A DNA stretch of 64,000 bases from Larus michahellis (lineage: Eukaryota > Chordata > Aves > Charadriiformes > Laridae): contig NC_133897.1 in NCBI RefSeq assembly GCF_964199755.1, positions 18,714,492 to 18,778,491 of the forward strand, read 5' to 3'. This document shows, in pieces, positions 24,001 to 36,530 of this stretch. A program made the translations under genes and the position numbers. The notes below the pieces were generated by a model. It worked only from the letters and a program-made list of their open reading frames with translations, was not told the origin of the DNA and did not search any database. Positions within the stretch are counted from its first letter, which is position 1. Each line of letters begins with the position of its first letter.

Positions 24001-27000
24001 TATTATTAATCCCAAACAGGTGGTTGTCAAACGAATTAAATCTAAAATACACAGACCAGAAAATGGTACAATACATATACAATACCAGAAGACTCAAAGT
24101 ACACATTTTTTGCAATTTCATGAAAAGCAAAGCAGTAACTGCTGGTTAGGCCACGGTTCCCATTTATGAAATTCAGAAGAAAATGTTTATAGGCCAAGGA
24201 TGTTTGATGTCCCACCACAAAATATGTGTTTTTATCAACGATTCTGCATTCCAGAGTTATGAGCCCCCCTCCTAGAAATTTTTATTCACTTGGTTATCCC
24301 ACTAGTACCAACAGGACTCCTCGGATTATGAAAATTTGCAGAATGAGACTCCCTCTGCTGTAATGTGGTTTTAGCCAACAAGTTTTAAACACATATTGTC
24401 TTCTAAATTATTTAGGGCAATATAGACCAATGCTTTACAATTTAAAACCAATAAGTAGAGGATCAGCTCAAATGTTTCCAAGAGATACCCCAACTTCTCC
24501 AATAATAAATTCAAAATATCTTATGTGTGTATGTGTGTGCTTATCTTTAAAAAAAACCTTGAAAGTAGGCCCATGCTTACAAACAACCAATCCCAGGGTT
24601 AATCTTGTATCCCAAGATCAGATTTGTATTGGCCTTCTATCCTGTCTTGATTTCAGTGGAGAATTCAATATCTAACATGGGAGTAATCACTGAAGTAATT
24701 CTGGGTCCTACGATTCAAACCTTCTAAGCATTATTCTCCAGAGCCAGTAAGATTGCTTCTGCACATGTGAACCTCTCGTTTGAGTAAAGGTCTACAGCCT
24801 GAGGATTTAAGGTGAATGTGGATTTAAAATAAAAGACACTTATGCTGATCTTACTGTAATTTGCTGTTCTTTGCACTAGTCATAGCCCCTGTAGAGCTGT
24901 ACCCCTATCTCTGAGATAATTTGACATGAGACATGAGGACACAAGTGAAGGAATGCATACTGTAGTTTGCTCCTCCACACTTTCTCTTTACACTAGTATC
25001 TTTACCTGATACTTGTACACACATAATCCCTCAGTGTTATGGAGGAGTGACTCAGAATAAAGAAAAAGTTGGGTTTTTTCAGACATGACAGTGTGAGCCC
25101 AGAGCAAAGCAAGATTATTATGACATTATGAATAATTCAGTTTTACAAGCAAGCATAACACTCAAATTAAGCACAAGATCCCCTTCTTGACTATCTAGCA
25201 AAACCAGACTTCCTTACTTTGTCTCTGAATTGTCATGCCCGCATACTCTTGACACCTTCCTCCATAGTCCATAGTACTACAGACAGTATGAATTGTTTGG
25301 CAGGCTGGAGCCCACCTCAGATCCAGTATACTCCCCCTCAGGCATAATGCATGTGTACGTCTGTATACCCAAAATGCAAATGCCCCCATCACATGGCAGG
25401 TGACATCTCAACATATGGTGGGTACATACATACACGTTCAATGATGTAATCAAAGGTCATATGTGTTCCCAGCCAGGTACATATGTGCTTAACATGGCCT
25501 GCACCTTAATTTGCTCATCGGTGTCACACACCAGGAATCCCTGCAGTTTGACAACTGCATGTTCATCATGTGAGATAAAGAAAGCTGGTTCCTAGGTCCC
25601 ATTTATAAGCTCTCCTTGTGCCTTGCACCCTCTGAAAGGCTGGACATGTTAATCTAAGTACAAAAAAAATCAGGGGCACTGCATAGTAGCAGACTCACTC
25701 ATCGAGAAGAGCAGCTCGCGTTGTACATATTTTTCCTGGCTTGTTATCATCCGGATCGTACCAGTCTTTGACATTGAATCTCTCAGGGGGGATTTCTACT
25801 GTGCAGTTTTTGCCTTCCTCCAGGACTTTCCAGAAATTGTCAACTCCATCACCTGTTGTACAGAAGGTTTTAAAGTAGATTAAATTAGGTGCTCCCCCTC
25901 CCCATGCAGACCCAGAAATGCACGCTCACTTACAAGGAACTCCCACAAATAAATCTAGGTTGCTCCAGTAGAATCACCAGAGAAAGAAACGATCATTCTT
26001 TGGTGAGAGGAAAATGGAAAGGCAAGACGGATCCCTTCACTCTTGCCTAAAAGCAGAGGAACCGCACAAAATCCTTTACTTTCTGCTGTCCTCATTTCCC
26101 TACCATGTCACTGCCTCTACTATATACATGCAGCGTGTCCTTAATGACCACACAAGTACGATGAGGTCTTTCTGTATCTGTACAGCACCGCTCCTCAGGC
26201 AGCTCCATTGGCAGCAAGAGATCATCTCTGGACATTAGCTCTTTGAAGACAGACTGAGCCTACAAATACTGGGAAAATGCCAGAGGCATTATCCTTTGTC
26301 CCTAATGCTAGAAGGGCGCCTAAATCAAACATAAAAGTATGTGTATATTCAACACTGACAGCATCAAACACCTTGCTACTGGATTGTCAGGGACCCTGTC
26401 CTCACTGGTTTTGATCCAGAGCTTCAGCTCCAGGCACTGAGGATAAGTCTGGGCCACCTTCTTAGCCCTGAAACCAACAAACATGGCATCCACACAGTGG
26501 CCCACATTTCTCCTTCTCCCAGCTTTCACTTCACCCAAGATATGTACTGGCTGCACCCCCACTCACTCTGCAAACAGACCCTTGCTAACCTGTGCCATGC
26601 CCCAGCACTGACCAGGAGAGCTCTAACCGACACAGGGCTGGGGACCCTGCTAGCAGACAGCAACAGTGACCACAGGAGAGCATTCCCACCTAATCCCCCC
26701 CATGGTGAGTCCATCATCACAGACACAGCCTCAGACACCAGCCACACACGGGGTACTTCATCAGCTCCCATCACTCAACGGTTCTTTTGAGGCAAGGCCA
26801 GAAACGCAGTTCTGAGCACGCACAGTGCAGCATGAGACACGTGTTCGCTTACTGCATGGCGAGGTAATTAAGCACAACATTTCTGAAGAGAGTCCCTTTA
26901 CTGGCATGTCTGGACCAACAGATGGCTTGCACCAAATTGCTATTTAATGCTCGGGCAAGAGACTGCTGCTGCGTATTTACTAGCACTTTACCAGATTCAG

Positions 27001-28103
27001 AACCATTCATGTTTGCCCACAGTTAGCTATGGGCCACATAGTTATCACTGTGCCACATGGATACATTAGGTATACACCTATTGAGTCTTGTACAAAATGA
27101 AGCCAGAAACTGAAACGTGGTGAGGGCGAGAAAGAAAACAGAAAAAGGGAGAGACTAGCGTGGTCACCTTTAGGGCTGAATGCCGACTTGCAAGAACAGA
27201 ACCGTATTCCACTGCCTGGATCATTTCTAGATTTTTAAAATCTGCCTCTATCTAGTGTAAAGAACATGGAGAGCTTGACAGCAGCAGCCAGAACCTAGAG
27301 ATCTCTCACAGCGATCTGAACATCTCCACCCATCTAATTTCAGTCAACCATCTAAACTCAGAATATAAAGTCAGCTGTCACTGTCATAAGGCCCGATTGT
27401 CACTACGATCGTAAATATGAGACTACTGTAATACAGGCTGCTGTCTTTTACTATGGTAGGCAACACTAGTTCTTTACTGAAGCTTCCCATCTCGTACAAG
27501 AGGCAGTACTTAGGTTTGTATTTGTAAGAGGCAGAATTGGACTAGAGACAGAGCTGTATTTATCCAGCTCTGCTCTCTTCTGGCACCTTTCAAAGTGAGC
27601 ACTGTAATAAAGGAGGAAGCTTTCTTTTAGTAAGACCCAACCTATTTATACTACAGGCAGAGGTGGTGATATTGGCAGGCCCTCGATCTGTCCTGTCCCT
27701 GTGGATGCGCAGTCCTGCAACAACACACAGCCATCCAGCCAGCGCGCGTGCAGACAGCTCAAACCATCCCATGCCCACCCAGTTCATGTGTATGAGTTTC
27801 GCGTGCGCAGCTCAGTGCCCTGCCCGCAGGCAGCACTGCAGGTCTCTCTGTCGGCAGACAGATTTGAACCAATTAGTTTCCACCACAGCGTGACCTTTTA
27901 AAAAGACCCTACAAGTAGCAAAGCAATGAATTCTACAAAAGTGAGCGCGGAACATGTTGTTTTCCTCCATTTCAACATTAATAAATGACTGTGCTTTTCA
28001 ATGTTCACTCGGCAGCCTGCTTTGCTTTTACCCAAAACTTACCTCCAGGAAAGTTGCATCCTATTCCCACAATAGCAATTTCATCCGCAGTCTCGATCTC
28101 CAT
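15074..28103 (-). CDS. Animal FAS-like type I polyketide synthase, complete, 2106 aa, six exons
   Basis: Exons in gene order: 28103-28043, 25852-25699, 24041-23881, 21412-21209, 21105-20924, 20632-15074. All introns are GT-AG and the phases join without a stop (6321 nt). The ATG is the first after an in-frame TGA 30 nt upstream; an untranslated 5' exon is possible.
Domains: ketosynthase about 8-430 (Cys177 in DTACSS, His312, His353); acyltransferase about 525-850 (Ser619 in GHSVG, Arg644, His726); dehydratase about 890-1170 (His922 in HxxxGxxxxP, Asp1089); structural psi-KR about 1205-1420; degenerate ER-like about 1430-1720; ketoreductase about 1735-1920 (GGLTGLG 1741-1747, Ser1873, Tyr1886); ACP about 2005-2085 (Ser2043 in GMDSM). 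No methyltransferase or thioesterase is seen.
Known: avian enzymes of this class include the budgerigar pigment synthase MuPKS, in which R644W abolishes yellow colour. Inferred: this is cytosolic, builds polyenes from malonyl-CoA, and is an orthologue or close paralogue of MuPKS. The symbol is left blank because no standard one exists. Confidence 0.92.
22205..23500 (-). mobile_element. CR1 LINE in PKS intron 3 (-)
   Basis: The element lies between PKS exons 3 and 4, in the same sense as the gene. Its 3' end is marked by a 'gaatggaatggaatagaata' run at 22215. Within it the minus strand (about 22865-23065) still reads an [14 protein letters not shown] stretch, the reverse-transcriptase FADD catalytic box, followed by a KNKC.ILH-type thumb segment. 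Frameshifts are frequent, so it is an old immobile copy. Confidence 0.9.
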
Positions 28104-30004
28104 CTCCTGGGCTGTACAATACAGGTATAAGTGTCAGCCAGCTCAAACCATTATGCACTTAGCATTAAATAAATATTAGGTTAAAAGGTGAACTTCCCAC
28201 AGGCGCACATACTTGCTAAAAACTTGATTAATCTTGAATGATCTGCTTTTGGTTGTGATGAGAAATGACATTCTTCACAGGTGACCAGAGCTGCAGGGTA
28301 TTTTTCTTGTCGTCTCTACTTTTAGAGGAAAATCTCTGACTATTCCCCAGGCTCCCTCATTCCCAGACACTGCCTTTTTTTTCTGTTAACCTCTGCTACT
28401 CCTGCCACCAGCTGATCTGCTCTCGAGCCTCTCCCTAGATCAGTGCTGCTTCGCTTCTCACGTAGAGAAGTGAATTGTGCATTGACCAAGGCACGCTTTC
28501 AGCCCTATCTTCTCTATCCATAAAGCAGATCTGCCAAACAGACTCTGCAAATTACCTCTTAAAATCAGACCGTGTAAACAGGCAACAGACAATCAAGTAG
28601 CTGAAGGAACAAAAGATGCGTCTTCCACACGCTGGAAAAGTGCCTGGAAAGCAAAACCTTATTCAGAGCTCTGCTTTGCTGGATCCCAAGGCTGCTTAGC
28701 TTTTCTCTAAATCAGCTCCATCTATAGTCACAGATTAACCCTCACAAACCATGCTCAAAGCCACCAAAAGCTGCAAGATCTCTGTCTTCCTGACAGTGCG
28801 CAGTCTCCAGGGAGCCCCACTACAGCCATACGAATAACTGGCCATTCACCTCATTTGCAGCTTCGCAGGGAAAGCTTTTTGTTGAAGCAACTCCAAATAA
28901 AACATGATGTTTTTCAACAAGTTAGATGTCAAAGAAAAAAAATTGTTTGAGATGAAATTAAATACCTCAGTATAAAATTTAAAGCTGGGGTTTTTTTTCC
29001 TTAATTCTGGGAAGGGAACTTGTGAGATAAAAATCAGTTCAATTCAATTAATTAGAACTCACTAGGATGCCCACCTCGGAACACATCAGTCCTCTTGGAC
29101 TTGCTTCAGCCCACAAAGAGGAGAAGATTCATGTTGAAAGGCATTTTGGGGGATTCTTGGCACTGGTGACAGATTCTCGCCTCAGTGATACCACACTAGG
29201 TCCCAAAAAGCCCATCTCAGTTATTGACTCATGGCAGTTAAGCAGAGATGAGGCTGTTTTGCAGCCCCACACATCATTCATAGTTGGCATTTCTTGGAGG
29301 TTTGCTTTGAAATATGAAATTAAAAACAACTGCTCAGAGTCACACTTTGAAAAATTTACTTCCTGGTTCCGGAGAAAGTTAACAGGCCATCTAGCAAAAA
29401 TAAGGAGACCAGAATCTGGCTTTCTAGGAGTAAAGTCTATTTCACCAATAAAACAAATTCTAAAATGCTATGAAAATAGTTTTCTTTTAGTTCTTTCAAA
29501 ATTGTCTACGATTTCTATGTTTTCTTCTATTTCATATTTCATTGCTAACCTAATATTGCAAAGCCCAACATAGATACTCTTATCACAAAGGTACTTTAAA
29601 GCATTGTTAGCACTTAAATAGCATATAAGAGAAAAATAAGGCCCTTGCAATTATAACATAATATAAATCTTTGGCACCTATAGAGTTATCAGGTGAGCTA
29701 TGTAACTCTTACCTTGTATCATCCCAGTAGGGTGTACTAATAGGCTGAGTCTTTGGAAGTCATTTATATAGGGTTCTGTGAGGTTTCTTATTCAAATACG
29801 CATGCTAGAATGTGGTGAAAACGTTAACGCCTTTCAAAGGGAAAAAAGGCAATGAGTCATGCGATTAGTCAGTGGCCCCGACTAAAGTTCAAAACTGCTT
29901 CCCTGAAGTAGTAAATTCTTGACGAAATCAGGTTTTATACCAGGCCAAGAGTAAAATCCCCGTCTTATCTAACTTCTTACAGTTAGCAAAACAATAAATT
30001 GGAG
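28104..30004. other. PKS 5' flank and intergenic DNA; one unexplained 168-codon ORF
   Basis: Immediately upstream of the PKS start a weak 'cctgtattgtacag' acceptor-like sequence suggests that the first coding exon may be preceded by a 5' UTR exon, but none was located. A plus-strand open frame at 29067-29573 (168 codons) shows no signal peptide, no domain motif and no repeat in this window. The surrounding base composition is AT-rich and unremarkable. I do not call it a gene. No CpG-rich promoter is visible for the PKS. Confidence 0.4.
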
Positions 30005-32870
30005 ATATCATAGAATCATTTAGGTTGGAAAAGTTTTTTAAGGTCATCAAGTCCAACCACAAACCCAGCAATGCCAAGCCCACCACTAAACTATGTCCCT
30101 CAGCACCACATCTACTCATCTTAAATATGTCCAGGAATGGCAACTCAACCACTTCCTTGGGCAGCCTGTCCCAGTGCTTGACAACCCTTTCAGTGAAGAA
30201 ATTTTTCCTCATATGCAATCTAAACCTCCCCTGCCACAACTTGAGGCTGTTTCCTCTGCTCATAGAAACATAGAATCATATTGCTTGTTACCTGGGAGAA
30301 GAGACCAACCCCACCTCGCTACACCCTCCTTTCAGGTAGTTGTAGAGAGCAATAAGGGCTGCCCTCAGCCTCCTTTTCTCCAGGCTAAACAACCCCAGTT
30401 CCCCCAGCTGCTCCTTATAAGACTTGTGCTCTAGACAATTCACCAGCTTTGTTGACCTTCTCTAGACACGCTCCAGCACCTCATTGTCTTTCTTGTAGTG
30501 AGGGGCCCAAAACTGGACACATTATTCGAGGTGCAGCCTCACCAGCACCGAGTGTGAGGGGACGATCACTTCCCTAGTCCTGCTGGCCACACTATTCCTG
30601 ATACAAGCCAGGAGCTGTTGGTTTTCTTGGCCAGCTAGGCACACTGCTGGGTCATATTCAGCCAGCTGTTGACCAGTACCCTTAGCTCCTTTTCTGCCAG
30701 GAAGCTTTCCAGAAACTCTTCCCTGAGCCTGTAGGGCTGCATGGGGTTGCTGTGACCCAAGTGCAGGACCCGGCACTTGGCCTTGTTGAACCTCATACCA
30801 TTGGCCTCTGCCCATTGATCCATCCTGTCCAGGTCCCTCTGTAGAGCCTTCCTACCCTCAAGCAGATCAACACTCCCACCAAACTTGGTGTTATCTGCAA
30901 ACTGAGTGAGGGTATACTTGATCCCCTTGTCCAGATCACTGATAAAGATATTAAACAGAACCAGCTACAATACTGAGCCCTGGAGAGCACCACTTGTGAC
31001 CGGCCGCCAACTGGATTTAACTTCATTCACCATGGAGTGCCATGGGATGGCATTCAAGATGATCTGCTCCATAACCTTCCCCAGCACTGAGATCAGACTG
31101 ACAGGCCTGTAATTCCCCAGATCCTCCTTCCAGCCCTTCTTGCAGATGGGCATCACATTTACTAACCTCCAGTCAACTGGGACCTCCCCAGTTATCCAGG
31201 ACTGATGATAAATGACAGAAAGTGACTTGGTGAGCACTTCCATCGGCTTCCTCAGTACCCTTGGGTGGATCCCAAAGCCCCATAGACTTATCTGTGTCTA
31301 AGTGGTGTAGCAAGTTGCTAACCATTTCCCCTTGGATCATGGGGGCTTCAATCTGCTTGCTCACCATCCCTGTCTTCCAGTTTGGGGGGCTGGGTACCCA
31401 GACAACAACCGGTCTTACTATTAAAGGCTGAGGTAAAGGTGGCACTAAGTACGTCACCCTTTTCCTCATCCCTTGTCACTATGTTTCCCCCCACATGCAA
31501 TAAAGGATGGAGATTCTCCTTAGCACTCTCCTTAGTACTCCTTTTGTTGCTAATGTATTTATAAGACATTTTTATTATCTTTTATGGCAGTAGCTGTTTT
31601 CAGTTCTAGTTGGGCTTTGGCCCTTCTAATTTTCTCCCTGCATAACATCCTTGTAGTCCTCCTGAGTTGCCTGTCTCTTCTTCCAAAACTCTCCTTTTTT
31701 TCCTGAGTTCCAGACAAAGCTCTCTGTTCAGCCAGGCCAGTCTTCTTCCCCATCAGCTCGTTTTTTGGCACATGGGGAAGGCCTGCTCCTGCACTTTTAA
31801 GATTTCCTTCTTGAAGAATGTCCAGCCTGGGCTGCCTCCCAACAGACTCTGTCAACCAGTCTCCTGAACAGGCCAAAGTCTGACCTCCGGAAGTCCAAGG
31901 TGGCAGATCTGCTGAACCCCCTTTTTACTACTCTGAGAATCAAAAACTCTGTCATTTTGTGGTCACTATGCCCAAGACAGCTTGCAGCTGTCACATCACC
32001 CACCAGTCCTTCTCTGTTCACAAATAAGAGGTCCAGCAGGCTGCTTTCCCATGTTAGCTTACTCACCAGCTGTGTCAGGAAGTTATCTTCCATACACTCC
32101 AGGAACCTCCTAGACTGTTTCCTCTCTGTTGTGTTGTATTTCCAGCAGACACCTGGTAAGTTGAAGTCCCCCATGAGAACAAGGGCTAGTGACTGTGAGA
32201 GTTCTGACAGCTGCTTATAGAATATTTCATCTGCCTCTTCATCCTGGTTGGGTGGTCTATAACAGAATCCTACCATGATATCTGCCTTGTTGGCCTTCTC
32301 CCTGACTCTTACCCATAAACACTCAACCCTATCGTCACCATCATTAAGCTCTAGACAATCAAACCACTCCCTAACATATAGGGCTCCCCACCACCTCTCC
32401 TTCGTTGAACACCCCTTCTGAAGAGTTTATAGCCATCCTTTGCAGCACTCCAGTTGTGCAGGTCATCCCACTATGTTTCCATGATGGCAACTATTTCATA
32501 GTTTTCCTGCTGCACAACAGTTCCATCTCCTCCTGTTTGTTGCCCATGCTGCGTGCATTGGTGTAGAGGCACTTCAGTTAGGGGTATTGATCCCATCACC
32601 TTTTTGGGAGGAGAAGCCCTAATTCCTACGTGACCATTTTCATGTGCTTCTGTGGTTTTTAACACATCAATAACCCTTGTGTCTTTGCTGCCACAAGGAT
32701 CTCCATCCCCTACCTCCCTCAAGACAGCAGACTGAAGGACCTTGCTAGCACACCGTCCCTCAAACCTCTCCCACTGCGCCTAGCGTTTAGCGCAGGTTGG
32801 ATCCTGGTGATCCCCTTTTCCGTGCACGGGTGTTCTGAGGAAGGTACATCAGTTCTGAATATCTCTGTGG
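30005..32870 (-). mobile_element. Long CR1 LINE (-), endonuclease to 3' UTR
   Basis: The plus strand opens with 'atcatagaatcatttaggttgg', the reversed CR1 3' end. Going leftward-sense, the minus strand encodes the ORF2 tail ([20 protein letters not shown] type), reverse-transcriptase fragments, and at 31797-32276 a 159-codon uninterrupted part of the apurinic endonuclease domain. This carries the GDFN motif and a LGHSDHK motif supplying catalytic Asp and His. Further toward 32.5 kb is the endonuclease N-terminal region ('ccatgatggcaactatttc'). It is about 2.8 kb, one of the longest CR1 copies here. Multiple frameshifts make it inactive. Confidence 0.93.
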
Positions 32871-32978
32871 GAGACAGGCAACTAACTTGTTGAAATCAAA
32901 GTTTTTTAATGAATTTGAATCCTAACCGACAGCTTCTCCCATGTTCTGTTCTGTTTCCTTGAATGGATTTATATCGTG

Positions 32979-33713
32979 TGTCCTGGTTTGAGGTAAAACA
33001 GAACCAATTTTCTGTTTTGTAATTTTACTTTTTAGCTGGGCCTCTTCTAACTGACTAAAGTCTGAAATTAACAGCATATTGTTCAGAAACTGTTCACTCT
33101 CAGAGTGATAAATCCTGATTATACCAAGGAATGGTATGCACAGAGGCTCTTGCTTATACTTATTGCTATAACAACCAAGGTCAGCTAACTTTGTTATTTG
33201 CCCTATTAGAGGGTCAGAAGTGGAAAAGCATAGAGGGGTCACACCTGCAGGGAGAAGCGGCCAGGACAGGTGACCCAAAACTGACCAACAGAGGTATTCC
33301 ATCCCATCTGCACCATGCTCAGTATAAAAGCTAGGGGATCTTTCTTCAATGGCTGATGTCTGAGGAGGACCCTGTTTGTTCGTCTGCCTTTGATCCCGAT
33401 CCAAGCATTCCTGACTCCAGATCCGGAATTCAGCTCCTGTGTGTCACTGACTCCAGTCTGGGACTTCCCCTGTGCCTGCTGGTGATGCAATCATCATCCT
33501 GGGAGATGGATACGGTTTTGTATATATTGTATACTTTTTAAAAATTTTATTTTACAATTATTTATTATTTCATTATTTATTAATATTTTCATTAGTTTAG
33601 TTATTTTTCTAAACTCATAAATCTCCTTATCTCTTCCTCTCCTCTCTTTGGAGAGGTGGGGGTGGGAGGGCCATCCGTCTTTCTGATTGGCCAATCCAGC
33701 CAAAATCATGACA
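32979..33713 (+). mobile_element. ERV solo LTR (about 735 bp)
   Basis: It starts TGTCCTGGTTTGAGG and ends CCAAAATCATGACA, the TG...CA termini of a familiar avian ERV LTR family. A TATA-like 'agtataaaagctag' lies at about 33321 and a T/A-rich stretch at 33530-33620. There is no internal gag/pol/env sequence or second LTR, so it is a solo LTR. No clear target-site duplication was seen. Orientation is plus. Confidence 0.82.
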
Positions 33714-35296
33714 TCATGTTAGAGTAAAAGCTCTTCACATAGGAGGAATCCATCCTTAGAGAAAAGGAGTGATCTATTTGATGTCACGTAGACAATGGAT
33801 GAATTCTAGTCAAAGACTTACCCAGCTGGAAAAGATTGCCACCCTTAACTGCAGATAACTCCAGAGAAAAATAGACCTGTGCCTGGGAATAAACTACAGT
33901 GATACACCCATCCCCTAGCCAGACATCAAGAAGACTTCTAGGATAACCCAGCAGTGGATGAGGTTGCAGATGATTCACTGACATTGCAGCAGACATGAAA
34001 AGATAGTGTCTGGCTAAATGCTTTCTCTGTAAAAAACAGCCGTAAAGGGTTACTGACTTTTTTAAGCTCAACAAGGTAGAAAATAAAAATTGACCACTTA
34101 TCATGGCTCTAGGAATTCATGTGTTCTCAGGGATTTGCTGAAGTTTCTTTCTGGTCCCTCAGGAGCTGGAGGCAAGCTCTGGTAATGATAAGGGGGTAGG
34201 AAATGGCCTGGTACTGGGTACCAATCAGGGTACCCAGTACATTTTTGAATTTGCATAGCTGACAAATACAAATTGAAAGCACCTCATGAGGACAGTGACA
34301 AAATGCAGATGTGATTTCATCATAGGCATGCATGGCATTGCCAGTGTCTTTGCCGTGAAATGCCCAGGGACATTTCAATGGAATTAAATTACTGTTCGGA
34401 AATATTGCCACACAGGCAAATATTCACAATGCCACATTTGTGTTTCCCAATGCTAATGAAATGGTGACAAGCAAAGCAGATACATACCGGGCGTGCCAAG
34501 AAGAGAGCTGAGAGGGATAGCTGGTGCTATGCCTGCTTCTTGATAAGATCTGTGGGGACTCAGAAATACAATCAATTCATTTCTAATCTCAATGGCCTCA
34601 TCTCGAGATGATGTCAGAATGTGCCTAACACAAGTACATCGTCCACTTCAGGCCCACATAAACCAGTCGAGAGCAGCTGTAAGAATTCAACCGACAAACA
34701 AGCAGGTCCCGTTCAGGTGACTTCAGTTGCTTCCCTGTTGCACAGCACCCTGGTCACCCCATTTCCCAGGAGGGCAGGAGACCCGAGTTCACCCCCACCC
34801 TCAAACTGAGGTGCCAGAACCTTCGCTCTTCCATAGTGGGGTCCACCAACCAGCTGGGGTGCTTGTACCCTGCAAGAAGCAAGGAGAAAGAAGGAGAATT
34901 CAGCCCAGATCTCCCTCAGCTACAGCCCAGGAAGGCTCGCGGATGCAGGCAAGGCTTTGGTCATGGCTCCAATGTCATGATGGCTCCAGGGCTGAACCAG
35001 CTCCTGGCTGAAGAGACAGCAGGGTAGGGAGAGCACATGCAGTTTCTAGCATGTGGGACTTTCTGCACAGTGCTTTGAAATGAAGGAACAACATATGCCT
35101 GGCTGGTGAGACTCAGTTTCCCTCTACTTAGAACAGGATCCGTCTCCTGCCTGTCTTTTTTGCTCACAAAATCTGTGAGAACAATTATTTATTTTGAAGG
35201 GCAGGCTGTCCTCAGTAATGCAGAGACAAGCATATTCTCGTCTGTCTGTATTTCTGTGTCTTCCAAACATTTACTGAGACTGTGATTAAAACAGTT
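33714..35296. other. Non-coding stretch, nothing recognised
   Basis: No exon, RNA gene or named repeat could be supported. Short open frames at 34.6-35.0 kb have no motifs. Confidence 0.4.
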
Positions 35297-35515
35297 TGTA
35301 GAATCACAGAATATCCTGGGTTTGAAAGGCCCTCTGGCACTCATCTCATCCGGGCCCCCCTCAGAGCAGGGCTGGCGTGGGTGTTAGGCCAGGCTGCTCA
35401 GGGCTTTGTCCCGCTCAGTTTGGACTGCCTCCAAGGATGGGGACTCCAGAGCCCCTGGGCAACCTTTTCCAGTGTTTGACTACCTTCGTTGTGATTTTTT
35501 CCGCCTCATAACTGG
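35297..35515 (-). mobile_element. CR1 LINE 3' end (-), short
   Basis: It begins 'tagaatcacagaatatcctg' and continues through the CR1 3' UTR ('gggtttgaaaggccctctgg', 'aacctttttccagtgtttgac'-like). It is a truncated copy. Confidence 0.85.
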
Positions 35516-35960
35516 TAAGGTTTTGGTAGCGGGGCTGCAGGGCGGCCTCTGAGGAGAGGCCAGGGGCTGCCCTGAGCCAGTCACAGCCGGTTCCAGCCGG
35601 CTCCAACGGACCCAGCGCAGGGCAGGGCTGAGCCCATCCTCGGGGGAGTCTGTGGCCCCTCTGTGAAAATGTCCTAAAGTAAGGGTGGTAAACACTGAGC
35701 AAAAGGAGAAACAAGGCCAGAGCAGGAGAAGCAGGAAAAAAGGCCAGGCTGGAGCAGGAAGGAGGAAAGAGAAGACCACGGGCTGGGCAGGGGCTGGAGC
35801 CAAGCGGCTGCTTGGGCAGGAGCTGGGAGGTGCAGCCCCAAAGGGGCTGCTGCAGGTGAAGGAACCGCCATGCACGAGCTCGCCCCAGCCTCCTGCACCG
35901 CCCGCCGCCTCACCAACGGGGCTGAGCGTGACGGTAGCGAGGGGACTCAAGAGCAAAAAG
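35516..35960. repeat. GC- and purine-rich segment, possible LTR-type repeat
   Basis: The stretch 'gaggagaggccaggggctgc' followed by 'cacagccggttccagccgg' and a purine-rich run resembles an avian interspersed LTR-like repeat from memory. No second copy exists in this window to confirm it. A 158-codon minus-strand frame across it is a product of low sequence complexity. The boundaries are approximate. Confidence 0.3.
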
Positions 35961-36482
35961 GATGGGGGAAAGGGGTGTCTGGAGGGAAGCAGGGGTGTTT
36001 TTCCTAAGGGCTGGTGGGTTGTTTTCAGTCTTCTTTGATCCCAGGATCACTAATTAATAGATTATCTGGCAAACAAATTACATTCATGGAAATTCCCTGA
36101 ATAAGTAAACCGTTTTTGCCAATCTTACTGGAATGTCTCTCGATACAATTTGTGACTCTTGGTCCTTATCCTGTCCCAGGACAAGTATATTTGCACTTTC
36201 AAATTCTCAGAGCAGAGATGGCTTATCTCTGCCTTTCTTTGGAACTCCAGGACAGAAGGGCATTTCTGTATCCAGGCTGCCCATGGAAAGTGCGTTGCCA
36301 ATTGTGTGAGATGCAATGGACCCTAGAATAAAAAAAAAGGTGACATCGAGAAGTCTTTTATCCCATTTCTTCTACCATAATGCAGCATCAGGTATGCCTG
36401 TGCCATTTCTGAAGGAAATTTGACTAACCAGTTCTTTACAGTGCCCACCATAGTACCCAACAGATAACGACAGGGAAGTTGT

Positions 36483-36530
36483 CTCCTATCCTATCCTTTC
36501 CTATCCTGTCCTGTCCTTTCCTTTCCCTCC
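36483..36530. repeat. Imperfect pyrimidine pentamer repeat
   Basis: A short run of CTATC/CTTTC/CTGTC pentamers, about 45 bp, is visible by eye. Confidence 0.8.

Noticed and set aside
31797-32276. 159-codon protein as a host gene
   Set aside because: It is the CR1 endonuclease domain (GDFN, SDHK motifs) inside a LINE.
35480-35956. 158-codon minus-strand frame
   Set aside because: It overlaps a CR1 3' end and a low-complexity GC/purine segment; it is Leu/Pro/Ser-rich without a domain.
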